NCBI RefSeq assembly: GCF_001044235.1
Contig: NZ_JYNL01000008.1
Coordinates: 133,621-197,620, forward strand
Origin: Mycolicibacterium chlorophenolicum
Lineage (GTDB): Bacteria; Actinomycetota; Actinomycetes; Mycobacteriales; Mycobacteriaceae
Length of the DNA: 64,000 nt
Direction of reading: 5' to 3'
Numbering within the stretch: position 1 is the stretch's first letter; every line of letters starts with the position of its first letter. Shown in pieces: positions 54,664 to 63,471 of this stretch. The notes beneath the pieces are model-generated. The model was given only the letters and a program-made list of their open reading frames with translations, was not told the origin of the DNA and did not search any database. Both the position numbers and the translations under genes were made by a program.

Positions 54664-55455
54664 ATGGCCGACTACGACGCACAGCCCGGGCGCGACGAAC
54701 CGTTGGAACCGTCTGCTGCGCAACGCGACGCAGACGACGTCGGCATGCTCGCCGGCCTCCGGGGAGTGGCCGAACTGGTGGCCGACGCCCGCTCGGTGCC
54801 CGAGTTGTTGGGCGACGTCGCACACTTCGCGGCCGTCGCGATCCCGAACGTCGACGGCGCGAGCACCGCGGTGCTGCACCCCCCGTGCAGCGTCCGCGCC
54901 GTAACGGCGACAGCGGATTTCGTCGAGACCATCGACAAGGTGCAGTACGACGAGCTGCGCGAGGGGCCGTGCCTGACGTGTATGGAGTCCGGGCGGGTCG
55001 CCGTGAGCGGCTCCCTGGGCAGCGACGCACGGTGGCCGCATTTCGGCGGCCGGGTGGCCCGGATGGACGTGCACTCGGCGCTGTCCCTGCCGCTGGTGGT
55101 GAAAGGTGAGGTCATCGGCGCGATCAACGCCTATGCGAAGGCCCGCGACGCGTTCGGCGAGTACGCCGTCATGCTGGGCGTCCAGTTCGCCGCATCGGCC
55201 GCGGTGTCGGTGTATCACGCCCAACTGCTCCAGTCAGCGGAGGCACGCACCGAGCGCCTCCAGCGCGCACTCGGCAGCAGAGCGGTGATCGATCAGGCGA
55301 TCGGCATCATCCGGAGCCGTTCGGGCGCGAGCGCCGAGCAGGCGTTCGAGCGGCTGACGCAGATGAGTCAGCAGGACAACGTCAAGCTGGTCACGCTCGC
55401 CGAGCGGATGGTGGACGAGGCGGTGCGCCGGGCCCGCGCCCGCCACCACACCTAA
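54664..55455 (+). CDS. GAF-ANTAR regulator (copy 2)
   Basis: The product has 263 residues from ATG 54664. GAF domain (about 35-180: DELREGPCLTCMESGRVAVSGSL, SALSLPLVVKGEVIGAINAYA) and ANTAR domain (about 200-258: SRAVIDQAIGIIRSRSGASAEQAFERL). It is close to the protein at 9403-10206 in both halves. It ends with a four-base overlap with the convergent GAF-ANTAR gene. Confidence 0.9.
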   Translation: MADYDAQPGRDEPLEPSAAQRDADDVGMLAGLRGVAELVADARSVPELLGDVAHFAAVAIPNVDGASTAVLHPPCSVRAVTATADFVETIDKVQYDELREGPCLTCMESGRVAVSGSLGSDARWPHFGGRVARMDVHSALSLPLVVKGEVIGAINAYAKARDAFGEYAVMLGVQFAASAAVSVYHAQLLQSAEARTERLQRALGSRAVIDQAIGIIRSRSGASAEQAFERLTQMSQQDNVKLVTLAERMVDEAVRRARARHHT

Positions 55456-56213
55456 TGCACTGAGGGATCGGCGAATTGGGTGATCTCGGCGATCAACACC
55501 GGGCGGGAGTAGCGGTCGTTCATCAGCTGGCGGGCCAGGTCCGTGAGGTGCTGTCCGTTGGCGTGCGAGTACCCGCGCAACACCGTGAACGCCTCTTCGA
55601 CCGAGACGTCCAGGACCTCCCGGAGAAGACCCTTGGCCTGCTCCACGACCGTGCGCCCGGCGAGCGCCGCGCGCAGCTGCGGCAGCACGGTCGATGGTGT
55701 GGGCGCCTGCCCCTGCAGAATCGTCACGCACGCGATGTGCGCCAATGTCTGAGCAACGAGCAGATCGGCGTGGTCGAGTCCTCCCGGAGAGGTTCCGAAC
55801 AGGCCGAGTGCGCCGAGCACGATCCCGGCCGCGCGCATCGGCACGGCGTGCACCGAGGCGAAGCCGCCTGCCACCGCTTCCGGGACGAACTGCGGCCAGC
55901 GGGCCTCCGCATCAGCATCGAGGTGCGCGACCGACACCGGGGCACCGGTCATGTAGCAGTCGACGCATGGGCCCTGGTCCATCTGGAGCTGGAAGATCTC
56001 CAGGTCGCGCGCCTGTTTGGTGGTGGCCGCCAGCAGGTGCAACCGGTCGAACGGGTCGGCGAGCAAGAATCCCGCCGCGGCCACGTCGAGCAGGTGCGCG
56101 GACCGTTCGGTGAGTTCGGTCAAGAGGTCCACCACGTCGAAGTCGACGAGCAGACTGTCGACGAGGGAGTTGACCGCGTCGAGCACGAGTTCTTCGCGCG
56201 GTGTGTCTGTCAT
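55452..56213 (-). CDS. GAF-ANTAR regulator (copy 3)
   Basis: The product has 253 residues from ATG 56213. GAF domain (about 20-160: DFDVVDLLTELTERSAHLLDV, MDQGPCVDCYMTGAPVSVAHL) and ANTAR domain (about 175-235: LAGRTVVEQAKGLLREVLDVSVEEAFTVLRGY). It differs more from copies 1 and 2. It follows copy 4 by 34 bases on the same strand and is likely co-transcribed with it. Confidence 0.88.
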   Translation of the reverse strand: MTDTPREELVLDAVNSLVDSLLVDFDVVDLLTELTERSAHLLDVAAAGFLLADPFDRLHLLAATTKQARDLEIFQLQMDQGPCVDCYMTGAPVSVAHLDADAEARWPQFVPEAVAGGFASVHAVPMRAAGIVLGALGLFGTSPGGLDHADLLVAQTLAHIACVTILQGQAPTPSTVLPQLRAALAGRTVVEQAKGLLREVLDVSVEEAFTVLRGYSHANGQHLTDLARQLMNDRYSRPVLIAEITQFADPSVH

Positions 56214-56247
56214 GTTGGCCTCCATCCAGGTGCCTGTCCCACGCCCG

Positions 56248-56946
56248 TCACTCCAACCGCAGTCGGCGTTCGAGGATGTCCCGAGCCACCTCGGTGGCGG
56301 CCCGGCCGGCTGCGTAGGCATGGGCGCGCAGACGCAACAGCGCCTCTGCAGGTTCGATACCCAATTGGGCGACCAGCATGCCGGTGGCCTGGCTGACCTC
56401 GGCGCGCGACAGGGCGTTCAGCTCGGTCCATGCGGTGCTGTCCGGGTCGCTGACGGCGGCGTGCAGATCAGCGTCGAGGAGATCGAGCACCGGGATACCG
56501 GCGAGCTCGGCGGCGGCGATGGCCCCCGCGAACTGCTCCCCTGCCAGTCGGATGGGCAGAGCGCTGAAGAGGTCCAAAGCGCCGACGTACTCGCCGGCGA
56601 CCACGACGGGCATCGCATAGACGCTGCGGATGCGCAGGTCGAGCATGGCCCGCCCGTAGACGGGCCAGCGCTGCTCGGCGGGATCGGCCAGGTCGCTCAC
56701 CATCACCGGCGCGCACCGCGAGACCGACTCCAGACACGGCCCCTCGCCGACGGTGAACTGGAGTTCGTCGAGGGCGCGTGCGTCGTTTCCGCTGGATCCC
56801 AGCGTTCCGGTCGAGGCGCCGTCGAAAACCAGCGAGATGGCCGCGGCATCGACGTCGAGCAGGGTCACGCACGCCTCACAGAGCCGATCGGCGGCTTCGA
56901 CGCCACGGCGACCATCGACGGCTGCGAGGAGTTGCTCGCGAAGCAC
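56248..56946 (-). CDS. GAF-ANTAR regulator (copy 4)
   Basis: The product has 232 residues from a GTG. GAF domain (about 15-150: GEGPCLESVSRCAPVMVSDLADPAEQRW, YAMPVVVAGEYVGALDLFS) and C-terminal ANTAR domain (about 175-230: LSRAEVSQATGMLVAQLGIEPAEALLRLRAHAYAAGR). It heads a two-gene unit with copy 3. Confidence 0.88.
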   Translation of the reverse strand: MLREQLLAAVDGRRGVEAADRLCEACVTLLDVDAAAISLVFDGASTGTLGSSGNDARALDELQFTVGEGPCLESVSRCAPVMVSDLADPAEQRWPVYGRAMLDLRIRSVYAMPVVVAGEYVGALDLFSALPIRLAGEQFAGAIAAAELAGIPVLDLLDADLHAAVSDPDSTAWTELNALSRAEVSQATGMLVAQLGIEPAEALLRLRAHAYAAGRAATEVARDILERRLRLE

Positions 56947-57046
56947 CCCTACCAGGCCGTCGACCCGACGCGGGGGTGTCCCGGCGCGGGCGGTTCATCA
57001 CTCATCAGATCTGGCCTCTGTTCTGCGGGAACGGCGGAGATTGTGC

Positions 57047-58273
57047 TCATGCCCCGTGACGCCGGCCTCGTAAGCTCAGGCTACGCCGCTGGGCGGTGCG
57101 CCGCGCCCGAAGCGCCGAACGGAGCCCGCCCTGACGCTCACCCGGGACCGCCGCCGTCGCAACGAATTTCTTCTCCGAGGCGGTTTCCGGGGCGTCGTCG
57201 GCCGTCGCCGTCAGGAACCGATCGGGCAGGGCCAGTTTGTGGATGGTGCGCAGCGTCAGCAGGTACTGATGCGGCAGCGACGCGGTGGTGTAGGGCAGGT
57301 CGTACTTCGCGCACAGCTCGCGGACCCGCACCGAGATCTCGGCGTACCGATTGCTCGGCAGATCGGGGAAGCAGTGGTGCTCGATCTGGTAGCAGAGGTT
57401 GCCACTGGAGAACGCCAGCACGCGGCCGGCGCGGAAGTTCGCGGTGCCGAGGATCTGCCGCAGGTACCACTCCCCCCGGGTCTCCTCACCGAGCACGTCG
57501 GCGGTGAACTTCTCCGCCCCGTCGGGAAAGTGGCCGCAGAAGATCACGACGTAGGCCCACAGGTTGCGCAGCAGATTCGCCACACCGGCAGCGAGAAGAG
57601 TTCTGCGCCAACGCTTGACCGTCAGCGCGGGGAACACCACGTAGTCCTTCAGCGCCTGCCGGGCCACCTTGCGACCCAGCATCGAGCGGCGCACACCGTC
57701 CGACACCGGCCGATCACGCTCGGAGTGCACGCCCTGAAAGGCGATGCCCCATTCGAAGACCGCGGCCAGCAACGCATTCCGCAGCGGCTGGAACAGATGC
57801 GCCGGCTGCCACGGTTCGTCGCGGGTGACGCGCATGACGCCGAAGCCGAGGTCATGGTCGTGGCCGATGATGTTGGTGTAGACGTGATGGCGGTAGTTGT
57901 GCGAGTACCGCCACTGCGACGAGACCGCGACCATGTCCCACTCCCAGGTGCTGGAGTGGATCTCGGGATCGTTCATCCAATCCCATTGGCCGTGACCGAC
58001 GTTGTGGCCGATCTCCATGTTCTCGACGCTCTTGGCGTACGCGAGGGAGGCGGTGCCGAGCAGCCACCCGGTGCGCGACCCGCTCAGCCCGATGACGAGT
58101 CGCGAGGCGACGTCGAGGGCGCGCTGGAACAGGATGGTGCGCCGGATGTAGGCGGCGTCGCGGGCACCGAGCGACTCTTCGACATCGCGCCGGATGGCGT
58201 CGAATTCGGCGCCCAGTGACTCGATGTCGGCGTCGGTCAGATGCGCGTAGGCGGCAACGTCGGCTATCGCCAC
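57047..58273 (-). CDS. Membrane fatty acid desaturase (DesA3-like)
   Basis: The product has 408 residues from GTG 58273. Three histidine boxes are clear: HNVGH (90-94), HNYRHH (125-130) and QIEHHCFP near 308, with membrane segments between them. The type matches acyl-CoA or acyl-lipid delta-9 desaturases such as mycobacterial DesA3, which need a separate reductase. The start overlaps the stop of the glycosyltransferase gene by ten bases. Confidence 0.9.
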   Translation of the reverse strand: MAIADVAAYAHLTDADIESLGAEFDAIRRDVEESLGARDAAYIRRTILFQRALDVASRLVIGLSGSRTGWLLGTASLAYAKSVENMEIGHNVGHGQWDWMNDPEIHSSTWEWDMVAVSSQWRYSHNYRHHVYTNIIGHDHDLGFGVMRVTRDEPWQPAHLFQPLRNALLAAVFEWGIAFQGVHSERDRPVSDGVRRSMLGRKVARQALKDYVVFPALTVKRWRRTLLAAGVANLLRNLWAYVVIFCGHFPDGAEKFTADVLGEETRGEWYLRQILGTANFRAGRVLAFSSGNLCYQIEHHCFPDLPSNRYAEISVRVRELCAKYDLPYTTASLPHQYLLTLRTIHKLALPDRFLTATADDAPETASEKKFVATAAVPGERQGGLRSALRARRTAQRRSLSLRGRRHGA

Positions 58274-59451
58274 GGGCCTGTCCTCTCGGTGGGTACGGAC
58301 GATGCGTCGATCTCGGCCACGGCGCGCTCGGCGACCAGGCGTTGACCCAGTGTGGTGTAGGCACCGCCGACTGCGGACCAGGCGAAGTCGGGGGCCAGCT
58401 GCCGCGCCTCGGCGGCCATCGCGCCCGCCAGCCGCGGCTGGGTGAGGATCTGGCGAAGCGCGGAGGCGAGCGCATCGGAGTCGTCGTGATCGACCAGGAT
58501 GCCCGCGCCGCCGGACAGCAGCTCCACGGCGTGCGGGAACGGTGTCGCCACGACGGGCCTGCCGTTGGCGATGGCCTCCACCAGGATCGCCGAGGAGACC
58601 TGGTCGGTGGAGTCGTAGGGAAGCACCACCACCGACGACGACTGGATGAGCGCGGTCAGCGACGCGCGGTTGTAGGAGCGGGGGTCGAAGGACACCGAAT
58701 CCTCGACACCGTTGCGGCGGGCCCGATCGATGCACGCCTCGCGGTAGGCGTCGCCGTGCAGGGCCGCCTCCCGCGGATCCGTCTGACCGACGACCACGTA
58801 CCGCGGACGGCCCGCAACGCTCTGCAGGGAGCTCATCACGTCGATCACCCGCTCGATGCCCTTGCCCGGGGCGAGCATGCCCCAGGTCAGGATCGTGGGG
58901 CGACTGGGCCGCTTGAGCCGGGGCCCCGAGAACACGGTCCCGCCGTGCGGGATCAGGACGACCTTGCGCGGCTCCACCCCGTAGTCGCGGCACAACCGGG
59001 TCCGAGCAGCCGCCGACATCACGATCACGCGGTCGGTCGTGGCGACCATGCGTTCCATCACCCAGCGCTCGTGCGGGCGGGGGTGCTCCAGGATCTCGTG
59101 TGCGACGAGGACGGACGGCACGCTCAGGGCCTCGATGAGGGACAGCACCTCGTCACCGTGGGTGCCGCCGTAGAGCCCGTACTGGTGCTGGATGATCGCG
59201 ACGTCGCTGCGGTTCAGCCGGGCCGCGCAGGCCGCGACCGAGACGGCCGAACCGTTGACCAACTCGCCGTCGGGCGATTCGGTCTCCGCATCGTCGGCGA
59301 TGCGAACGAGGTCGACATCGTTACCGAGCGCGCGCAGCGCGTCGGACAGGCCGGCGCTGAACCGTGCCACCCCGCACAGGGTGGGCGCCAAGGTGCTGAG
59401 CACTCCGAAGCGCACAGGCCGTGACATCGGCAGTGCATGTGATGCAGACAT
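58264..59451 (-). CDS. Glycosyltransferase family 4-like, intact
   Basis: The product has 395 residues. GT-B fold: N-terminal VGVLSTLAPTLCGVARF, IIQHQYGLYGG, second domain LTWGMLAPGKGIERVIDVM and YDSTDQVSSAILVEAIANGRPVVATPFPHA with the donor-binding E-x7-E-like region. It is the full-length paralogue of the truncated gene near 39222; a 28-base identical segment occurs in both (58684-58711 and 39282-39309 regions). The substrate is unknown. Overlaps the desaturase gene. Confidence 0.88.
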   Translation of the reverse strand: MSASHALPMSRPVRFGVLSTLAPTLCGVARFSAGLSDALRALGNDVDLVRIADDAETESPDGELVNGSAVSVAACAARLNRSDVAIIQHQYGLYGGTHGDEVLSLIEALSVPSVLVAHEILEHPRPHERWVMERMVATTDRVIVMSAAARTRLCRDYGVEPRKVVLIPHGGTVFSGPRLKRPSRPTILTWGMLAPGKGIERVIDVMSSLQSVAGRPRYVVVGQTDPREAALHGDAYREACIDRARRNGVEDSVSFDPRSYNRASLTALIQSSSVVVLPYDSTDQVSSAILVEAIANGRPVVATPFPHAVELLSGGAGILVDHDDSDALASALRQILTQPRLAGAMAAEARQLAPDFAWSAVGGAYTTLGQRLVAERAVAEIDASSVPTERTGPWR

Positions 59452-59540
59452 GATCAGCCACTCGTGCCGTCGTCCGAAAATCGCTGAAAAATGTTGCGTG
59501 CCTTCACTTTCAAGTTATGGGCGGCCTCTGACGCTGCTGT

Positions 59541-59996
59541 TCAGTCGGCGCCTCTGGTTGCGAGCAGCGCCCGGATGCTCGATGCGTTCTCCGAGGCTGC
59601 GGTGGCCATCATGGCGGCGTGTGCCTGGTCGGGGTCGGTGTGCGCGGGGATCACCAACAGCAGCATCTCACCACCCCTGGATCCCTGCACCCCCAGCGTG
59701 CCGGCCGGATGCCGGTCGTAGCCGTCGAGCCGGACAAGCTGATCGGCGAAGCGCAGCTTCGCCGGAGCGTTCACCCATTCGGCGCGGTTGTACCGCACCC
59801 GCTCGATGTTTCCGAGTCGTACCGAGAGAACAGTCAGGAGATCGGGCAGCTCGGCACTGAGGTCGTCGCTGTGGGGCCACCACGCTCCGTCGACGAAGCC
59901 ACTGATGGGTGCCTTGCGCTTGAGGCGCAGTCGGGGCGTGCTCTCCGGCCCCTGATGGAGTTGATCGGATTCTTCGATGTCGGTGTGCTGTGTCAT
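59541..59996 (-). CDS. DUF5994 protein
   Basis: The product has 151 residues from ATG 59996. The block GFVDGAWWPHSDDLSAELPDLL is the DUF5994 signature and recurs in the protein at 60500-60985. Family function unknown, restricted to mycobacteria and relatives. It is downstream of cspA, with an inverted repeat and terminator between. Confidence 0.8.
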   Translation of the reverse strand: MTQHTDIEESDQLHQGPESTPRLRLKRKAPISGFVDGAWWPHSDDLSAELPDLLTVLSVRLGNIERVRYNRAEWVNAPAKLRFADQLVRLDGYDRHPAGTLGVQGSRGGEMLLLVIPAHTDPDQAHAAMMATAASENASSIRALLATRGAD

Positions 59997-60073
59997 TGGG
60001 ACGATCCCGCCTGAGCCCGCGGGGGACCCGAATCCGACCCGGCGACGACGCGAACTCAGACGTGCCGCGTGCA

Positions 60074-60150
60074 ACTGTTCTCCGGTTTTCCCAGCATACG
60101 CCTGATCAGCGAGAATCCTTGGCCAGATTGACGACTGGCCGGAGAACAGT
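60074..60150. repeat. 12-base perfect inverted repeat flanking 53 bases
   Basis: ACTGTTCTCCGG (60074-60085) and CCGGAGAACAGT (60139-60150) are exact reverse complements, downstream of cspA and upstream of DUF5994. They may be a looping operator or the outer arms of a leader structure for the downstream gene. Confidence 0.6.
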
Positions 60151-60163
60151 ACCGAAATGAAAA

Positions 60164-60194
60164 GTGGGCTGGTGAGTGTGCCTCACCAGCCCAC
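60164..60194 (-). terminator. cspA intrinsic terminator
   Basis: GTGGGCTGGTGAG (60164-60176) pairs perfectly with CTCACCAGCCCAC (60182-60194), loop of 5; on the minus strand it is followed by TTTTCATTT. It is one of the few hairpins here with a T-rich tail and lies 18 bases after the cspA stop. Confidence 0.85.
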
Positions 60195-60212
60195 GATCGA
60201 AGCTCGTGCCTC

Positions 60213-60416
60213 TTAGACGGCCGTCACGTTCACGGCCTGCGGGCCCTTGTTACCTTGCTCGACGTCGAACTCGACGCGCTGATTCTCCTCGAGCGAGCGG
60301 TAGCCGCCGCCGGAGATCGCGGAGTAGTGGACGAAAACGTCCTCTGCACCGCCGTCGGGGGCGATGAAGCCGAAGCCCTTGTCGCCGTTGAACCACTTCA
60401 CAGTTCCCTGTGCCAT
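60213..60416 (-). CDS. cspA: Cold-shock protein
   Basis: The product has 67 residues. Single cold-shock domain with RNP1 KGFGFI (13-18) and RNP2 VFVHYSAI (27-34), N-terminal [10 protein letters not shown]. It binds single-stranded RNA/DNA as a chaperone. An 80-base untranslated leader precedes it, with AGAGAAG about 8 bases from the ATG. A strong terminator isolates it. Confidence 0.95.
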   Translation of the reverse strand: MAQGTVKWFNGDKGFGFIAPDGGAEDVFVHYSAISGGGYRSLEENQRVEFDVEQGNKGPQAVNVTAV

Positions 60417-60499
60417 ACTTTTTCAACTTCTCTCATGTGGAAGAACGCCAGTTTTCGGCGTCCCGACGCAACCGTATCACGTGGTCGCGCGATTTCAGA

Positions 60500-60985
60500 T
60501 CACGAACCGGTGGGCTGGCACCACTTCGCACTCTCGGTGCGAGCGAGACCCAGTACGACACAAGCGGTTTCGTAGAGACGGCCGTTCTCGGTCTCGATGG
60601 ATGCCGGGAGACCGGCTGCCGTGCGCAACACCATCGTGCCGAGCGCCTGCGATGTCATACTCGGTACGACAAGCAATTTCGCTCCGGCGTTGCGTCCCAC
60701 GATCGACATCAGCCGGGGCCGCCGGTGATGCTCGCCGGGCAACATCATCCGCGAGCCGGTGGCGATGGTCTCCAGGTCCAATTGACCCTCGGTGGCCGAC
60801 CAGTTGATCTGGATGGTCTCGATCTCCCCCAGCGCCCGGTGCAGGGCCCCGATGAGATCAGGGAGTTCCGCGGCGATCGCGGAGGTATGTGGCCACCACG
60901 CCCCGTCGATGCCTCCGCCCAGTTCGGGCGCGAGTGTGACCCGAACAGGCTTCGACGCGCGACGGGCGCGCGGTATGCCGTTCAC
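60500..60985 (-). CDS. DUF5994 protein, second copy
   Basis: The product has 161 residues. Shares GGIDGAWWPHTSAIAAELPDL with the protein at 59541-59996 but is only distantly related. Its ATG at 60985 overlaps the stop of the upstream P450 reading frame as ATGA, so translation may be coupled. Confidence 0.8.
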   Translation of the reverse strand: MNGIPRARRASKPVRVTLAPELGGGIDGAWWPHTSAIAAELPDLIGALHRALGEIETIQINWSATEGQLDLETIATGSRMMLPGEHHRRPRLMSIVGRNAGAKLLVVPSMTSQALGTMVLRTAAGLPASIETENGRLYETACVVLGLARTESAKWCQPTGS

Positions 60986-62523
60986 CGATGAGGCGAATCA
61001 GCAGGACGATTCTTCGACGGCAGATCGGAGAAAACGGGGGCCTGCACCGGCTCGTCGGACGACGAGGACGGGGCGGCGACTTGCGGTGCCTGACGATGTG
61101 AGAAAAGTTCAGACGATTCCATGAGCACGTCCTTGTGTGTTGAGAGAGTCCCCGCGGTGGTTGCGCGCGGTTCGATCGCGTCGGCGGCGGGACAACCCTG
61201 TGCTCCACGATACACCCCGGTACTGCCCCCGGGCGTCGCGCGTCGCGTCCGCACCCGGATGCGCGCGCCGCGGTGGGGCACGAAGATGACGTGCCGGAGC
61301 CGTCGGCGTTCACCGCGTGACGTCGTCGTCTCGAGCTCCACACGACGCAGAATCTCCGCCAGGACCACCCGGAACTCCACCATCGCGAAGGTCGCGCCCA
61401 GGCACCGGCGGTTGCCGCCGCCGAACGGCAGATAGGTCGACGGACTCAGCGACGCCCCGAGCATGCGCCGCGGGTCGAACCGCTGCGGATCGGGGTAGTG
61501 CTGCGGGTCGGTGTGCACCCACACCATGCCCGGCACCGCCATCACCCCGGCTGGTAACAGGCGACCCGCGAGCTCCACGGGCTCGGTCAGCACCCGGCCG
61601 ACGTCGAACACCACCGGACGGATCCGCAGCGTCTCCCTGACCACGGCGTCGAGGTAGTCGTCATCGCCGTCGCGCGCCGCCCGGACCGCTTCCGCGAGCA
61701 CATGCGGGGTGCGGGTCAGCCGCTCCAGCGCCCAGGACAGGCCCGTCGCCGTGGTGTCGTGACCGGCGGCCAGCAGCGTGATCAGTTGATCGCGCAGCTC
61801 CTGGTCGGACATCCCGCCGGCGCGCACCAGCATCGCCAGCGCATCGGAGCGCTCGGCCAGCCCGGGGTCGGCGCGATGGTCGGCGATCTCGGCGTACAGC
61901 AGCCGGTCGGCCTCGGCGATCGCCTCGCGCATCCGCCGCCACGGCCGCCTGCGCAACAGGTCCGGGTCGGCGATGGCCAGGGACTGCCAGGGGCCGAGGT
62001 TGAGCACCCGCGGCATGACCTCCCGCAGCGCGGCCAGCCGCACCGGGTCGGAGGCGCCGATCACGGTGCGCAGGATGACCTCAAGCGTGATCTCCGACAT
62101 CCGCGGCGCGACCGGGAACGTCCGGCCGACCGGCCAGGTTGCGATGTTGTCGGCGGCGATCTGCGCGATCAGCGGCACCTGCGCGGCGACCGCGTCGCGG
62201 GCGAACGGCGCGAGCATCAGCCGGCGACGGTCGCGGTGAGCGTCCTCATCGACCACCAGAACCGAGGACTCGCCGAGCAGGCCGGTGAGAATCGAATTCG
62301 CTTCTCCGGCATGGAAAGTGCGGGCATCACCGGCGAACACGGTCTTGATGTCGGCCGGGTCGGTCAGGTAGACCATGGTGCCCATGGTCGCCACCCGCAG
62401 CGTGAAGGACGGGCCGTAGCGGCGCCGGCACGCCGCGATGAAGCGTGGACCGCAGGTGAACATCAACCCCGCCTGGACGGCCCGCGGCAACCGGGGCCCC
62501 GGCGGCAACGACGTCGTCGCCAT
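60982..62523 (-). CDS. Cytochrome P450 with an unusual 85-residue C-terminal extension
   Basis: The product has 513 residues. P450 motifs: AGHDTT (253-258), ETLR (297-300), and the haem loop FGGGNRRCLG with Cys374. The catalytic part ends near residue 428, the usual P450 length. The frame then continues without a stop for about 85 low-complexity residues (Ser/Pro/Gln-rich) up to the ATGA overlap with DUF5994. An internal ATG at 61122 with AAGGAC upstream could start a separate 46-residue product (MESSELFSHRQ...). Confidence 0.88.
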   Translation of the reverse strand: MATTSLPPGPRLPRAVQAGLMFTCGPRFIAACRRRYGPSFTLRVATMGTMVYLTDPADIKTVFAGDARTFHAGEANSILTGLLGESSVLVVDEDAHRDRRRLMLAPFARDAVAAQVPLIAQIAADNIATWPVGRTFPVAPRMSEITLEVILRTVIGASDPVRLAALREVMPRVLNLGPWQSLAIADPDLLRRRPWRRMREAIAEADRLLYAEIADHRADPGLAERSDALAMLVRAGGMSDQELRDQLITLLAAGHDTTATGLSWALERLTRTPHVLAEAVRAARDGDDDYLDAVVRETLRIRPVVFDVGRVLTEPVELAGRLLPAGVMAVPGMVWVHTDPQHYPDPQRFDPRRMLGASLSPSTYLPFGGGNRRCLGATFAMVEFRVVLAEILRRVELETTTSRGERRRLRHVIFVPHRGARIRVRTRRATPGGSTGVYRGAQGCPAADAIEPRATTAGTLSTHKDVLMESSELFSHRQAPQVAAPSSSSDEPVQAPVFSDLPSKNRPADSPHR

Positions 62524-62546
62524 CACCCCAGCGTACGAGGTCCCGC

Positions 62547-62786
62547 TCAGCCCCAGAACTGAATGACGAGCACCACGGCCACGACGGCGAAGATCGCCAC
62601 GAAGAGCACGACGGCGATGACACCGACGGCCGTGCGCGGGTTCAGGTTGCGACCGGCGGTCAGATCGGCGTTCTTACTGGCGGAGGTCTGCGCCGATTGA
62701 GGCGAGATCTCCCCCGGGGGGACACCCCCAGCGCGCTCCTCGCTGGGGGTGTCCATGGGGTCGGGATCCGGGGGCAGCGCGGTCAT
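62547..62786 (-). CDS. DUF6480 small membrane protein
   Basis: The product has 79 residues. Pro-rich N-terminus with the DUF6480-like GGVPPGEISP and one C-terminal membrane segment (about 53-77). Its start overlaps the stop of the upstream coiled-coil gene (ATGA). Function unknown. Confidence 0.8.
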   Translation of the reverse strand: MTALPPDPDPMDTPSEERAGGVPPGEISPQSAQTSASKNADLTAGRNLNPRTAVGVIAVVLFVAIFAVVAVVLVIQFWG

Positions 62787-63451
62787 GAGGAGTCCGCTTG
62801 TCGCTCGTCCTTCTCGCTGTCACTCAGGTCCTCGATCCGGTCGGCGTGCGCGCGCACACTGGTCGCCGCCCGTCGTTTCTGTGCGGCGTCGTCGAGTTGC
62901 TCCGCCGCCGCGTCGGTCACCACCTTCTCCGCGGCCTTGCTGCGGTTCTGGGCGCTGCGCTTGGCCTTCTCGACCGCCGCCACGCTCTGCTCGGCCGACT
63001 CGGCGATGTCCCGCTGTGCCGCCGCGCTGCGTTGCGCTGCCTTCTGCGCCGCCTCCCGCGTGCCGCGATCGGCCTCCTCGCGCGCCTCGGCGACCCGTTC
63101 CTGTGCCTGTTGGCGGGCCTTTTGCGGTGCGCTGGAAGCCTTTTCCCGCTTGGCGGCCAGCTGATCCTCGGCCTGCCGCTTCTTCAGCTCGGCCACCTCG
63201 TCGAGCCGCATCGCTTCGCCCAGTGCCGCCGCACGCTGGATGCGGGTGATCCCGCTCTCCTCGAGTTCGGCGTCGCGCAGCGCGCTTCCGGCTGCCGCGT
63301 CCAGTGCGCCGAGTGCCCGCTCGTACATCAGCCGGCCCGGCGCCTCCTGATCCATCCGGGCCACCACGCGGTCCTCGACCAGCTGCAGCGGCGTCCGGGC
63401 GATCCGGTACTGGAACCTCAGGATCGCAAAGGGAAAGTCAGTGATCTTCAT
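62783..63451 (-). CDS. Alanine/charged coiled-coil protein
   Basis: The product has 222 residues. Apart from a hydrophobic start (MKITDFPFAILRFQYRIA), it is almost entirely predicted helix/coiled coil rich in Ala, Glu, Arg, Gln. No family recognised. It lies between the CsbD-like gene and the DUF6480 gene, so the three may form one unit. Confidence 0.7.
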   Translation of the reverse strand: MKITDFPFAILRFQYRIARTPLQLVEDRVVARMDQEAPGRLMYERALGALDAAAGSALRDAELEESGITRIQRAAALGEAMRLDEVAELKKRQAEDQLAAKREKASSAPQKARQQAQERVAEAREEADRGTREAAQKAAQRSAAAQRDIAESAEQSVAAVEKAKRSAQNRSKAAEKVVTDAAAEQLDDAAQKRRAATSVRAHADRIEDLSDSEKDERQADSS

Positions 63452-63471
63452 GCGTCAACTCCTGTATCGCG

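Noticed and set aside
58274..58993. N-terminal extension of the desaturase
   Set aside because: It overlaps the glycosyltransferase gene in another frame; the GTG at 58273 gives the normal desaturase length.
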